Source: Hydractinia symbiolongicarpus
Lineage: Eukaryota; Cnidaria; Hydrozoa; Anthoathecata; Hydractiniidae
NCBI RefSeq assembly: GCF_029227915.1
Contig: NC_079882.1
Span: forward strand, 20,403,001-20,467,000
DNA length: 64,000 nucleotides
Direction: 5' to 3'
Below, piece by piece: positions 45,080 to 55,620 of this stretch; the first letter of the stretch is position 1, and each line of letters begins with the position of its first letter. The notes beneath the pieces are model-generated. The model was not told the origin of the DNA, did not search any database, and saw only the letters and a list, made by a program, of their open reading frames with translations. The translations under genes were made by a program, and so were the position numbers.

Positions 45080-47577
45080 AGAGACAGAGTATAGGCTGAT
45101 AACATATGAGTCAGGTGGTTGTAAGACACAGATAGATTACTTTTTGGTTAGAAAGTCAGACAAGAAAGTGGTGAAGGACGTGAAAGTTATATCGGGGGAA
45201 AAGTGTGTTTCCCAGCATAGGTTGCTGGTTTGTGATATTATCTTGAAGAGTGTCAGAGAAGCCAAGGGAAAGTACAGGCTCCGTCGAAAAGTCTGGAAGC
45301 TGAAGGAAGAGATTGTAGCAAGACAATTTAGTGCAAAAGTTCAGCAGTTAGCCTATAATAGTCAATGTGATAGTGACAATGTTGAAAGTACTTGGACTAC
45401 TTTGAAGAATTGTCTTCTAGAAGCTTCTGATGATACCTGTGGGTGGACGAAAGGACCAGCTAGACATAGACAGACCTGGTGGTGGAATAATGAGGTTGAC
45501 CAGTGTATAAAGGAAAAGAGGAAACTTTGGAAAGAGTGGAAGTCAGGTGGTAGTAAAAATATTTACTTAGAAGCTAAGCGTCGGGCTCGTACAGCAGTGT
45601 ATAAGGCAAAATCAGAAGCAGAGAGAAACAGATTTGCAGATGTGTTAAGAAGGGAAGACCAGCGCAATGAGGTATTCAAGATAGCAAAGCAAATGAAGAA
45701 GACTAATCAAGATATTGTAGGTGAGAAGTGTATACGTAATGATGAAGGTGTTTTGGCTAGCACAGAGGAGGAGAAAAGGGTAGCTTGGAAGAATCATTAT
45801 CAGAGGTTGCTTAACACTGAGTTTGATTGGGACGAGGATAATTTGTCTGATGATGATGTCGTAGAAGGGCCAGCCATGCAGATCAAGACAGAATGGGTAG
45901 TGGAGGCTATTAGGAAAATGAAGATTGGCAAGGCTGCAGGAGTATCAGGTATTGTTGCAGAGATGGTAAAAGCATCTGGATATATTGAAGTTGAGCTTAT
46001 TACAAGTCTTGCTAACCAGATTATAAAGGATGGTGCTATTCCGAGTGAGTGGCAGTCGAGTGTAATAGTGAATTGTTTCAAGGGCAAGGGTGATGCATTA
46101 GAAAGGGGTAACTATAGAGGTTTGAAGTTGGTTGATCAAGTAATAAAAGTTATTGAAAGAGTGATTGATAAGTTACTTAGAGAAAGCATTGATATAGATA
46201 AGATGCAATTTGGTTTTGTTCCAGGGCGTGGCACTACAGATGCAATATTTTTACTCAGACAGCTTCAGGAAAAGTATTTAGGAAAGAGAAAGAATCTCTA
46301 TTTTGCCTTTGTAGATTTAGAGAAAGCTTTTGATAGAGTGCCACGTAAAGTTATTTGGTGGGCTATGAGAAAATTAGGTGTAGATGAGTGGCTAGTTACG
46401 ATGGTTCAGTCTATGTACAGCAATGCTAGAAGTCGTGTCAGGATTAACGATTCACTTAGTGATGAATTTAGTGTAAATGTTGGTGTACATCAGGGTTCTG
46501 TACTTAGTCCTTTGTTGTTTATTCTAGTCTTAGAAGCGCTGTCGATGGAGTTCAGAACAGGTTGCCCATGGGAGTTATTGTATGCAGATGATTTGGTTCT
46601 CATAGCAGAGTCGATGGAAGAATTAGTTGAAAAGTTTGAGAAGTGGAAGAAAGGACTAGAAGAGAAAGGGCTGAAAGTAAACACAGCAAAGTCTAAAGTC
46701 ATGATAAGTAGCATTGCAGCCAAGTGTGACCCTGTAGTTGGAAAGTGGCCTTGTGGAGTTTGCAGGAAAGGGGTTGGTAGTAACTCAATTTTTTGTCAGA
46801 CTTGCAAGCATTGGGTACATAAGAAGTGCAGTAGTATTAGTGGAAGGTTAAGAGCTGGCATACAGTTTGTATGCAAGCGTTGCAAAGGTGAGATTATAGA
46901 GAATGAAGTATTTCCAGCTTTAATGATGTACAACAGTGGCTCCTTAGAGATAGTTAAGAACTTCTGTTACTTAGGTGATATGTTGGGAAGTGAAGGGGGT
47001 GTTGGAAGAAGTGTTACTTGCAGGATAGGTTCTGCTTGGAAAAAGTTTAGAGAGTTACTTCCTTTATTGACTAGCAGAGTCCTGTCAATTGAGGTAAAAG
47101 GTAGGTTGTATGAGGCCTGTGTAAGAAGTGTTATGTTGTACGGTAGTGAGACATGGGCAGTGAAGCAGGAAGATCTTGACCGTTTAGAAAGGAATGATAT
47201 GAGAATGGTTAGGTGGATGTGTAATGCCAGTCTGAGAGACAGAAAGAGTTCAGATGAGCTAAGAAGCAGGCTAAGTCTCTGTAGAATTAAAGATGTTATC
47301 CAGATAAGAAGATTGAATTGGCTGGGGCACTTGGAAAGAATGGAGAAGGATAATTGGGTAAGAAAGTGTAGAGACTTGATAGTTCCTGGGGCAAAGCCCA
47401 GAGGCAGACCGAGAAAGACTTGGCAGGAGGTTATAAGGACAGACTTGATAGAGAGGAAGTTGAGTTTAGATCTAACACAGTCTAGATCAGATTGGAAGAG
47501 GGTCATTAATATACCCCGTCCAACCCATGCTAGCATGGAAAACGGACGTTAAGCCGAGAATGATGATGATGATGATG
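45080..47577 (+). mobile_element. RTE-like LINE, 5'-truncated, with complete 3' end (unit 2)
   Basis: The main frame (from a Met at 45144, stop at 47552) gives 802 residues: endonuclease remnant, full reverse transcriptase with YADD, PHD-like finger, and a C-terminal region (RLYEACVRSVMLYGSETWAV, LNWLGHLERM, GRPRKTWQEV) common at the end of RTE-type LINE proteins. The frame runs past the last conserved block into CCCGTCCAACCCATGCTAGC and a terminal (TGA)n tract at 47557-47577. That is the kind of 3' simple-repeat end used by RTE-like elements instead of poly(A). Intact RT motifs suggest a fairly young insertion, but it lacks most of the endonuclease and cannot be autonomous. Confidence 0.88.
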
Positions 47578-47599
47578 AAATATATAAATGTATAAATGT

Positions 47600-49590
47600 A
47601 TATATAGTTTCAAAATTATTTTTGTTTATGTGCAATATGAAAAAAAAAAATTCATTTTAAGAGTTGTGATTTTTTTGGAGAAATGTACAGGTAAATAATT
47701 TAAGTCTAGAAAGACTAATGAGGTAAGATCAATAGAATTGAAATGCTTTTGGAGAGAGTTCCAGTTTTTTATTGCTTGATAGTGAATAGAATCTGTACCA
47801 TATGTTAAAGTCCTAATAGATGGTATAGAAAGAAGTTTGTAGGAGCATCCTCTAGTTATACATGTGTATTTGGCAGATAAGTCAGATTGAAAGAATTTTG
47901 TATATACGAAGGAGATAAGTTGTTAAGAGTTTTATACACAAAGAAAACGTTTAATGTGAAAATTATATCAGCAAGGGGAGGTATATTTAGAGTATCAAAG
48001 AGTGGTTAAGAGTGGGCATAATATTCAGAAAACGTTATGAGGCGAACTGCAGATTTTTGTAGTTTAAAAATACGAGAGTTGAGTGGAAGATTTTGACCCC
48101 AGATTTGAGTTGCATATGATGGATGAGAGTGAAAAAGGGCAAAATATGCAGTGCGTAGGGTCTTCCGAGATAAGTAATAACGTAATTTTGAGAGAATACC
48201 ATTGGCTCTACGAAGTTTAAGAGCAAGAGTGTTATAATGATAGAACCAGCTTAAAATTTCATTTAAGTAAACCCCTAGGTATTTGACTGATGATGAGAGT
48301 GAGAGACGTTTACCACCTAGTTTCAACTTGAGGTCATAGTTTTTTTTTTTCCTGATATTTCTGAAAAGGATAACTTCTGTTTTGGTCACCTTAAGAGCTA
48401 TCTTATTAGCATTCAGCCATTGTAGTAAGAGTTTTAGATCAAGGTTAACTTTTTTTTTGATAATGCTGAGATCTTTATGAGAAAATAGACAGGTGTCATC
48501 AGCAAATAGGAAAGTTTGCGAGTTAATTACTGCATCAGGGATGTCATTGATATAGAGTAAGAAAAGGAGGGGTCCTAGAACAGAACCTTGAGGTATGCCA
48601 TTTGGAATAGATTTGAGATTAGAACTGTGGCCATTGATAGACACATACTGGTTACGATTGAGAAGGTATGATTTAAACCATTGCTTAGGCAAACCTATAA
48701 TCCCATAATGATTTAATTTGGATAAAAGAATTGCATGGTCTACAGTATCAAAGGCCTTTTGCAGATCAATAAAGAGACCACATGAGAAATGTCCTTTGTC
48801 TAGGGCTGAGCAAATTTGTTCAGTGAGACTGTAAGTGCATGAGAGGTGGAATGCTTACTTCGAAATCCGAACTGTTTGTTACTAATTATGTTATGATTAT
48901 TTAGGAAGGATGTTAATCTAGAATGTAAAAGTTTTTCACAAATTTTATCTATGTTGGAAGAGATATCAACATGTAGTTAGTGACTTCAAAAGGGGAACCT
49001 TTGTTTTTGAAGATGGGGACTACTTTAACTAATTTTAGTGCATTTGGGAAAATACCTGTTTCCAAAGAGAGATTAAATATATCTGTTAAGATTTTAGATA
49101 TGTCTATTAGGAGATTATTCAATATTTTATTTGGAATACTATTTGGTCAAGTTGCCTTGTTTGGATCCAAAGATTTTATTATTTTTATTACCTCATGTTT
49201 CTTTATTGGAGAAAAAATAGCAGAATGGTTGTTAAGAAAATGTTTAAAAGTATTATTAGAGCGTGGGATATGTTGTCTTATTTTGTCTGCTATGGTAGTG
49301 AAATAATTATTGAATGTGTTACTTAATATGTTAGGATCAGTCTCAAGCTGATTATTAATGTTTAAAGAGATTTTAGGATGAGTTTCCTTATTCCTTTCCA
49401 CACTGACTTAGAGTTATTAATATTTTGGTCAAAGAACTTTTTATAGTAATTAGTTTTACCTATACGTAAAAGATTGACAATTTGATTTCTGTAGGATTTA
49501 TACTGATTATGATAAGTATATATCTTTAAAAGTCTTATTTTTAGCTTTAATAAACAATTTCTGGTAAAAAGGAGGCTCTTAACAGAATTA
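47600..49590 (-). pseudogene. CR1/Jockey-like LINE fragment (unit 2)
   Basis: Read leftwards on the minus strand: VWKGIRKL and LSNTFNNYFTTIADKI, then GLFIDLQKAFDTVDHAIL, an intact 228-codon frame (48692-48006) with IPQGSVLGPLLFLLYINDIP and FADDTCLF, then after stops NIPPLADIIFTLNVFFVYKTL and YGTDSIHYQAIKNWNSLQ. Order and motifs match the RT and C-terminal region of CR1/Jockey-type LINEs. Stops and frame breaks make it inactive. It abuts the (TGA)n tail of the RTE-like element. Confidence 0.82.
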
Positions 49591-50359
49591 ACAAAGATAA
49601 ATAGTTAAATGCCATTCCAGGATAATGGATACAGGATACTGGTAGCTACAACTAGACAAAGAGAGCCAGAAGATTCTCTAAAATGCTGCAACTTTACATG
49701 AAAATATGCTACTAGCCATATACTAAAAAGTTTTAGCCATAATTTGACTCTTTTCACCTAAAGTCTGCATTTTATTGGCTTGCAAGAGAAAATTTCATAA
49801 AAATGCAAACTTAAAACCCGTAATAAAAAATAAAATTCTTTGCATGATGGTGTTTGGCCTAACTTCCTTTAAGGTCTGTTTGCCACCAAATTTGATGGCA
49901 AACATACCTTAAAGGAAGCTAGCTAGCTAGAGAAACAAGGTCAAGCAAAATCAACCCATTAGTTCCATGAAGTGATTTTGACTACAAACCTTTTTAATTT
50001 CTGTTTTCAACCATTTGTTGTTCAGTTTTGGGTTTTTATGATTCTTTTTCTCGACTCCATGTTTTGCTGATTCAGCGTACACTCTCCGGTGCTCTCCATT
50101 ATTAAAAATACAAGAAGCCCTGGGGGCTCTAAGAATTTCCACGCGCTACCAAAATATTTGATGAAAACCTGCTAATTCGTTGTGTTATTGTGCCAAACAT
50201 TCGAAGGGGTTTGGTGCATGAACCTCTGAAGATAAAGCACACCAGTTACATTATATCTTACAACAAACGCAAACAAAACGAAACGTGTCATTAAACTCAC
50301 ACTTTAAAAGAAATTGCTAACAAAAAATACAGCCTATCATTCATGGTTGAAAGTCTTGC
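49591..50359. other. unit 2 filler, duplicate of 40111-40900
   Basis: No gene seen; contains the second copy of the hairpin (49863-49918). Confidence 0.5.
49863..49918. repeat. hairpin, 23-bp arms (copy in unit 2)
   Basis: Identical to the hairpin at 40391-40446, including its single mismatch. Confidence 0.8.
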
Positions 50360-50381
50360 AATTGAACGTTGATGGTCTTAA

Positions 50382-51010
50382 ACGGCATTAGTTGACAAAA
50401 AATCAAAATTTTGATGTGACCATCATTTTCAGCATACTTTTTTTATTAACTGTGTCAATTTTTGTCGAAAATAAAGCAGTTTTAATTTTTGGATAAATTT
50501 TGGTCTGAAATGACATTTAGGTGACAAAAAATCAAACTTTTGTACCATAATCATTTTCAGCATACTTTATTTGTTAACTGTGCCAGATTTAGCCGAAAAT
50601 GAAGTGGTTTTAATTTTTGGACCAATTTTGGCCTAAAATGGCATTTAGGTGACAAAAATCAAAATTTTGATGTCACCATTTATGTTCAGCATACTTTTTT
50701 TGTCAACTTTGCCAATTTTTGTTGAAAATGAAGTAGTTTTAATTTTTGGACCAATTTTGGCCTAAAATGACATTTAAGGTGACAAAAAACCAAAATTTTG
50801 ATGTCACCATCATGTTCAGCATACTTTATTTGTTAACTGTGCCAAATTTTGTTGAAAATAAAGTAGTTCTAATTTTTGGACCAATTTTGGCCTAAAATGA
50901 CATTTAGGTGACTAAAATCAAAATTATTATGTGACCATTATGTTCAGCATACTTTTTTTGTTAAATGTGCCAAATTTTGTCGAAAACAAATACCAATTTT
51001 AGCCTGAAAC
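50382..51010. repeat. ~129-bp tandem repeat, about five units
   Basis: Continuation of the array seen at 40910-41381, here with its original right end. AGCATACTTT-type words recur through ~50950 before the array fades into unique sequence at CCAATTTTAGCCTGAAACG. Confidence 0.88.
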
Positions 51011-51179
51011 GTCACGAGACTTCCCAGTAGTTAAGGAGCTTGGGTACGAAGTTTACATCTGTAACGGAGCAACGTGAAATCCCAGGGTCGATTTTTTCTC
51101 AAAAAATGCTCCGAAAGAAAAAAACGACGGTTTTAAAGAATTTCTTATGCCTTCGGGCGCGGAAATTCAATAAGTTTTT

Positions 51180-52355
51180 GTGACGTACGGAGTGTGGTTT
51201 CTATACGGAGTGCTGCTATACAGAGTTTGGTTTAGCTTTACGGAGTCTGCCAACGGGAGTGTGGTTTCTATACGGAGTGCTGCTATACAGAGTTTGGTTT
51301 AGCTTTACGGAGTCTGCCAACGAATGTTCAAGTGGAAATATTGCAATGTATAACTGTTTAAAACTATTTCCAAAAAAATAAAATAAAAAATAATCACCAT
51401 AAAGAACAAGTTAAAACGACAAGCACGTCATTTACCTACTTTTTATCCATCGTAAACACACGAGGTATATTGTAGTTATACGGAGTGTGGGAACATTAGT
51501 TTGATTGCAAAAAAAGGATTATGGCATACAGATTGTGAGATACCGAGAGTATGTTATGCAGAATTCGCTATGGGGAGTATGCAGAATTTGCTATAAGAGT
51601 ATGCCATACGGAGTATGCTATACGGAGTATTCTATACGGAGTATGCCATACGGACTGTGACATGCTTATACGAAGTATGCTATACGGAGTGTGACAGGCT
51701 TACTATACTGAGTGTGACAGGCTTATATATGGAATGTAAGATGCTTAGTATACGGAGTGTGACATGCTTAGTATACGGAGTATGACATGTTTGGTAGGAA
51801 CAGAATATGATGTATTGTTAATGAGTTAACAATGGCTGGTATAAAAGTACACAATTTTAAAGTTACATAATAGAAAGTCATTGATTGTATGGTTAGTTTT
51901 ATTGCATATAGAAACATGCAAAACAAAGTTATAAAGCTTAGAATGAATATAATGGAAGCCATAAAAATAAACTTCATACAAAACGCAAATAGTAAACTAC
52001 ATCATACAGTTGTACTGCCGGTAACTCGAACACCGGTTAACTCGAACTTTTATTAGCTGGAACTGTTATCTACGGTAATTGGTACTCTGCATGCTTGTCT
52101 CATATTTTAGACGTTTTTCTTCTTACACAAATTATTTGCTTGTTTTAGGCACAATTTTCTAAACTGGAATAGCTCAGACTAAATTTTTAATAAGAATGCT
52201 TAGTTTAGACGTCGACGCTCATGCTGCATTCGCTAATGTCTATCCAAACCAGTCTCGGCAATATACTCTCAAAGCTGTCTGCGCCGCTCGCGGCTTTGAG
52301 ATATTTAAATGTTTCCGTCTATACGGAGTAAACATGTCGCTATACGAAGTTATAT
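51180..52355. repeat. field of TACGGAGT-type repeats, including a 67-bp perfect tandem pair
   Basis: About a dozen exact TACGGAGT words, plus variants (TACGAAGT, TACTGAGT, TACAGAGT), usually as CTATACGGAGTRTG with loose spacing. Two identical 67-bp units sit at 51189-51255 and 51256-51322. The field resumes at 54852-54930 on the far side of a retroelement insertion. No coding potential is seen. Confidence 0.85.
52017..52047. mobile_element. solo pogo-like terminal repeat
   Basis: GCCGGTAACTCGAACACCGG followed by TTAACTCGAAC matches the end sequence of the MITEs at 1870 and 9871. No partner end is seen nearby, so only one terminus survives. Confidence 0.55.
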
Positions 52356-54851
52356 ATTTTTTTAGTACTGTACTACTGTCTATTTAATCTGATTGTTCGA
52401 GTGTTTTGATTGATTTTGAATTTTAAAATCTCTTCACAGAATAGATTATTGATTAATCGCTGCCTACAATCCTTGAAAGAGAATTGGAGAGTTCAATGTC
52501 ATTGATTGTTGCAGGTTCCCTACCCCACAATGAGCGTGCGCCTCTGATGCATAGTAAAGTTGATCTTAACAAACTGAATGAGATCTTCGACCTTATGAAG
52601 TTGGTCGATTGTTGAACTGTGACATCCCGCTTTTCAGCAATCATCTCTGATAGTCGTTTGTAAAACGCTCCACACTCACGACCCATTCCTCCATTTTTTG
52701 AGAAGACAAGGGGACTGAAGGTCCCATATTCCACGGTGTTTACTCGCTCGTTATAATGGCGTTTCTTTTCATCTTCATTCCTTTTGAAGCACTTGCTGAG
52801 CTCCAGACCCCTGTATCTTCGAGCACTTAGGTCAAAGACCCTTATATCGAAAAATGCTCTTTGCCCAGGAGTCCAGAACCCAGTAGCACCGATGTCCAAA
52901 CGTGCTTCTCTGCTGCGATTGGAAGTACGATATTGAAACTGCTCGCCATCTAGAGCCATCAAGCTTGGTTCGCTTCGAACATTGACACATACCTCATCAA
53001 TTAGCTTTGCTGTTATGTCGCGAATCTCGTTATGTCTTAATGTCACAAACCCTCCTTTCTTACAGGACAGCGCATGTGAAACATCAAAACTGCTTCCACA
53101 GATACATTCAGTGGGTAATCGAGGTAGGGTCCAGTTATATCGAATACGCAGTGCATCCTGGAACTGCTCTTTGTTGAGATCGTACGCAAGCTCTTTGATG
53201 GGAAGATTTGTTAACCAGATTGAAGAACCGACTAGGCAATTGGAGTCGTTTTTTTTCTTTTGATCTTCATTCAACTCGGCTATGACTCGCACCAGTTTCT
53301 CTTTATTTCGTTGGTTCTTCTCACTTTTAATCATTGCAATTGATTTTATTTCCCCATTTTCAGTGGTGCCAAGTATCTGATTCTGAAGTTTAAATGTAAA
53401 CTGCTTTGAATTCTCGTGCTCGATCGGTGCAATTTCACAGACATTTTTAAGACCAAGTCCGCCCATCCGAGGCGGGAGGGACAGAAGATCTCTTTCTGTG
53501 TCGTTTATGACTTTCACACCAGTGATGGCTGGTATAAATTGATGTCTCAAAATATCTTCAATTGGTTGGAGGTAATCTTCCATTTGAGGTATCGTTCGAA
53601 TGAAGTATGAGTAGCGATGCTGAAAGCCACTCACATAACATGCATATGCCGCCTGTGGCTGGGTGACTGCAATCTGTGTCAGCAAGGTCAATTCATCAGA
53701 CCAGTGTTTGACCCTCTTTTTGCAGTATTGATCTTTGGCTGTTTTACTTCCAATAACGGCGCCAAGATGTCTCTCACCATCTTTGGATATTTGTAATTTG
53801 TGCCTTCAAACACTGTTTTGGCAAGATCAAAGTGTTCCTCTTTTACAATTAGCCATGATTTCTTTGGCTCCAAAGTGTGGACCGATTGTTGTAATATTGG
53901 TCTACCATTGCTTCAATGATTGCAATTTTCCTGTTGATGCTGCTGCCATTTGATCTGGAACATCAGCAATTGTTGACAACATGATGTTAAGGAGTGGTGT
54001 AATTCCCATAGCATAAACTGCCATGTCAATTGGGTCTCCTTGAGTGGTCCCTTCATTAGAGCGAAGTTCAATTCCACCAATGACAAACAATCTGGCAGGC
54101 ACACGATAACAATTGACGACATAATTTGAGAACTCTGGACACAATATTTGCACATTGTGAAGAAGAGCTTTCCGATTAATGTTATTGAAAGCATTAGCGG
54201 CATCTACTAGTATCACCCCCTCAGCTCCTTCACTTTCAAATGCTTTCCTCATCGAGTGGATTGCAGCCGCACTACCTCCTTTTTGACCAGAACACATCTG
54301 CAACCTGCTCCCCGATATGATAACATCTCCTTTAACAATTGACATAACCAACTTTCCACAGATCCGCCTTAGCACTTCCCCGACCCCAATGGACTCCTGG
54401 TTGCTTGTCAAGTGGTACTAACCTTGCAGCTAGAAAACCCTGCAACGATTGATCATTTATTTGTTGGGTGCAAAGTTTCTTTGTGACATTTGCAATGGAC
54501 GATCGTAAATCCTTGCCACACTCTCCATACATTTTCGATATCAGCGGCCTTCTCCATCCATCAGCATCAAAACCAGAAGAACCCGAACCACCCTGTGTTG
54601 CCAATGCAGATTTTAGTACCATTTGCTCATCAATAGCATCAAATATTATCGGATTGATGCGTTGAACAGGGCCATGCAGTAGATTGTAATCATTAGTATT
54701 TTGTCCTTTGTGATGCTTCTCCTTCAGTGTTGCAATTGTCGCATCGTCTAATGGAAGCACTCCTCCACTCATATTGTTTGTAAGCAATTTGATTGCGCCA
54801 TGCACATCACCTCTTTCCATTTTCTCCTTAAACTGTTTTGAGATTGTTTCA
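52356..54851 (-). pseudogene. decayed retroelement: RT plus CCHC/endonuclease-like C-terminus
   Basis: On the minus strand, pieces in shifting frames form one protein. They are an N-terminal part (MERGDVHGAIKLLTNN.. to GFLAARLVPLDKQPGV), an RT core (IGVGEVLRRICGKLV, VILVDAANAFNNINRKAL, EGTTQGDPIDMAVYAMG), a connector (KSWLIVKEEHFDLAKTVFEG) and a 412-residue frame (53691-52453). That last frame holds C196xC198..H206..C210, an RH pair at 219-220 and acidic residues E241, D266 (RLDIG) and D282 (FFDIRV). The pattern recalls the CCHC plus restriction-like endonuclease end of R2-group LINEs. Where YADD is expected the sequence reads PDQMAAASTGKL, so catalysis is lost. At least two frameshifts (near 54400 and 53900) confirm decay. 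The 3' end has an A7 run (52357-52363 as T7) and both ends are flanked by ATACGAAGTTATAT (52342-52355, 54852-54865). Confidence 0.85.
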
Positions 54852-54930
54852 ATACGAAGTTATATTCCGTATACGCATGCCTATACGGAGCCGTACTCCG
54901 TATAGCTGCACACTCCGAATGGAACATTTT
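54852..54930. repeat. right remainder of the TACGGAGT field
   Basis: CTATACGGAG and inverted ACTCCGTATAG words follow the right-hand copy of the 14-bp direct repeat, so the array was split by the retroelement. Confidence 0.7.
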
Positions 54931-55219
54931 GATTGAATGATGAACACTCGCTGAGAGTGTCTCTAACAACGTTATTCTTCAGAGGGCTCCTTGACGCCTA
55001 TGATTTTAAATTACGCCCGTATCTTAATGACGCGCTACCAATAAAACATGATAGCAGAAAGAAGCGTTAGAAGAAAACAAAAGACTCAATGGTATTTACA
55101 AAATGATACTGGAGTTGTGAAGTCTCGGGCATAGCACGACGGTATTGGGTCTCGAATCTCAGTCTCGGGTCCCAGGTATTGATCCCAGGCGGGTTTCACT
55201 TATTTTATATGCCCAACAT

Positions 55220-55620
55220 AGGGCAGTCATCCTGTTCTGACCGGATAATAAACGCTGCCTAGATTATGTACGACAGCTTGGCCCGGCTAAAAACAGGGCA
55301 GAAAATACATAATCAGGACAACATAATCAGAACAGGCCGGCTCATTATGTACGACAGTTAAAAAATATTATTTACCACTTATAAAAGGAACATAATCAGG
55401 ACAGGCCGGTTTATGTACCACAGTCAATATCATATGTTACTTAAAAACACAAATAATCGGGCAGGCCGACTTATATGGTACGACAGTCTAATATTACTTA
55501 AAACTTATAGAATGAACACATGGGGCAGGCACACTTATGTTTTTATATTATTTCTCACTTATAGAACAAACATAATCGGAGCAGACCGCTTTTATATCAT
55601 TCGTCATCACTTCTGACAAG
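55220..55620. repeat. degenerate minisatellite, ~60-75-bp units
   Basis: Imperfect units built from ACATAATCAGGACAGGCCGG, TTATGTACGACAGT and TTACTTATAGAAAGGAACA-like words recur at about 55321, 55389, 55450, 55512 and 55567. A related GC-richer patch (ACATAATCCGGCTGTCGCGG) lies at 55940-56030. Confidence 0.75.

Larger units (their letters stand above)
41391..50853. repeat. tandem duplication unit 2 (9,463 bp, undeleted)
   Basis: It begins at AAAATTTTGCATTATACCCA within PGAP3 (equals 33657) and ends at CCAAATTTTGTT within the 129-bp tandem repeat (equals 41381). It retains the 1,710-bp and 28-bp segments missing in unit 1. The original order continues to the right of 50853 in the satellite, so the duplication was made from one ~9.46-kb block and unit 1 was later trimmed. 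Confidence 0.95.

Noticed and set aside
46967-47536. 189-codon minus-strand frame
   Set aside because: Antisense shadow of the LINE C-terminal coding region.
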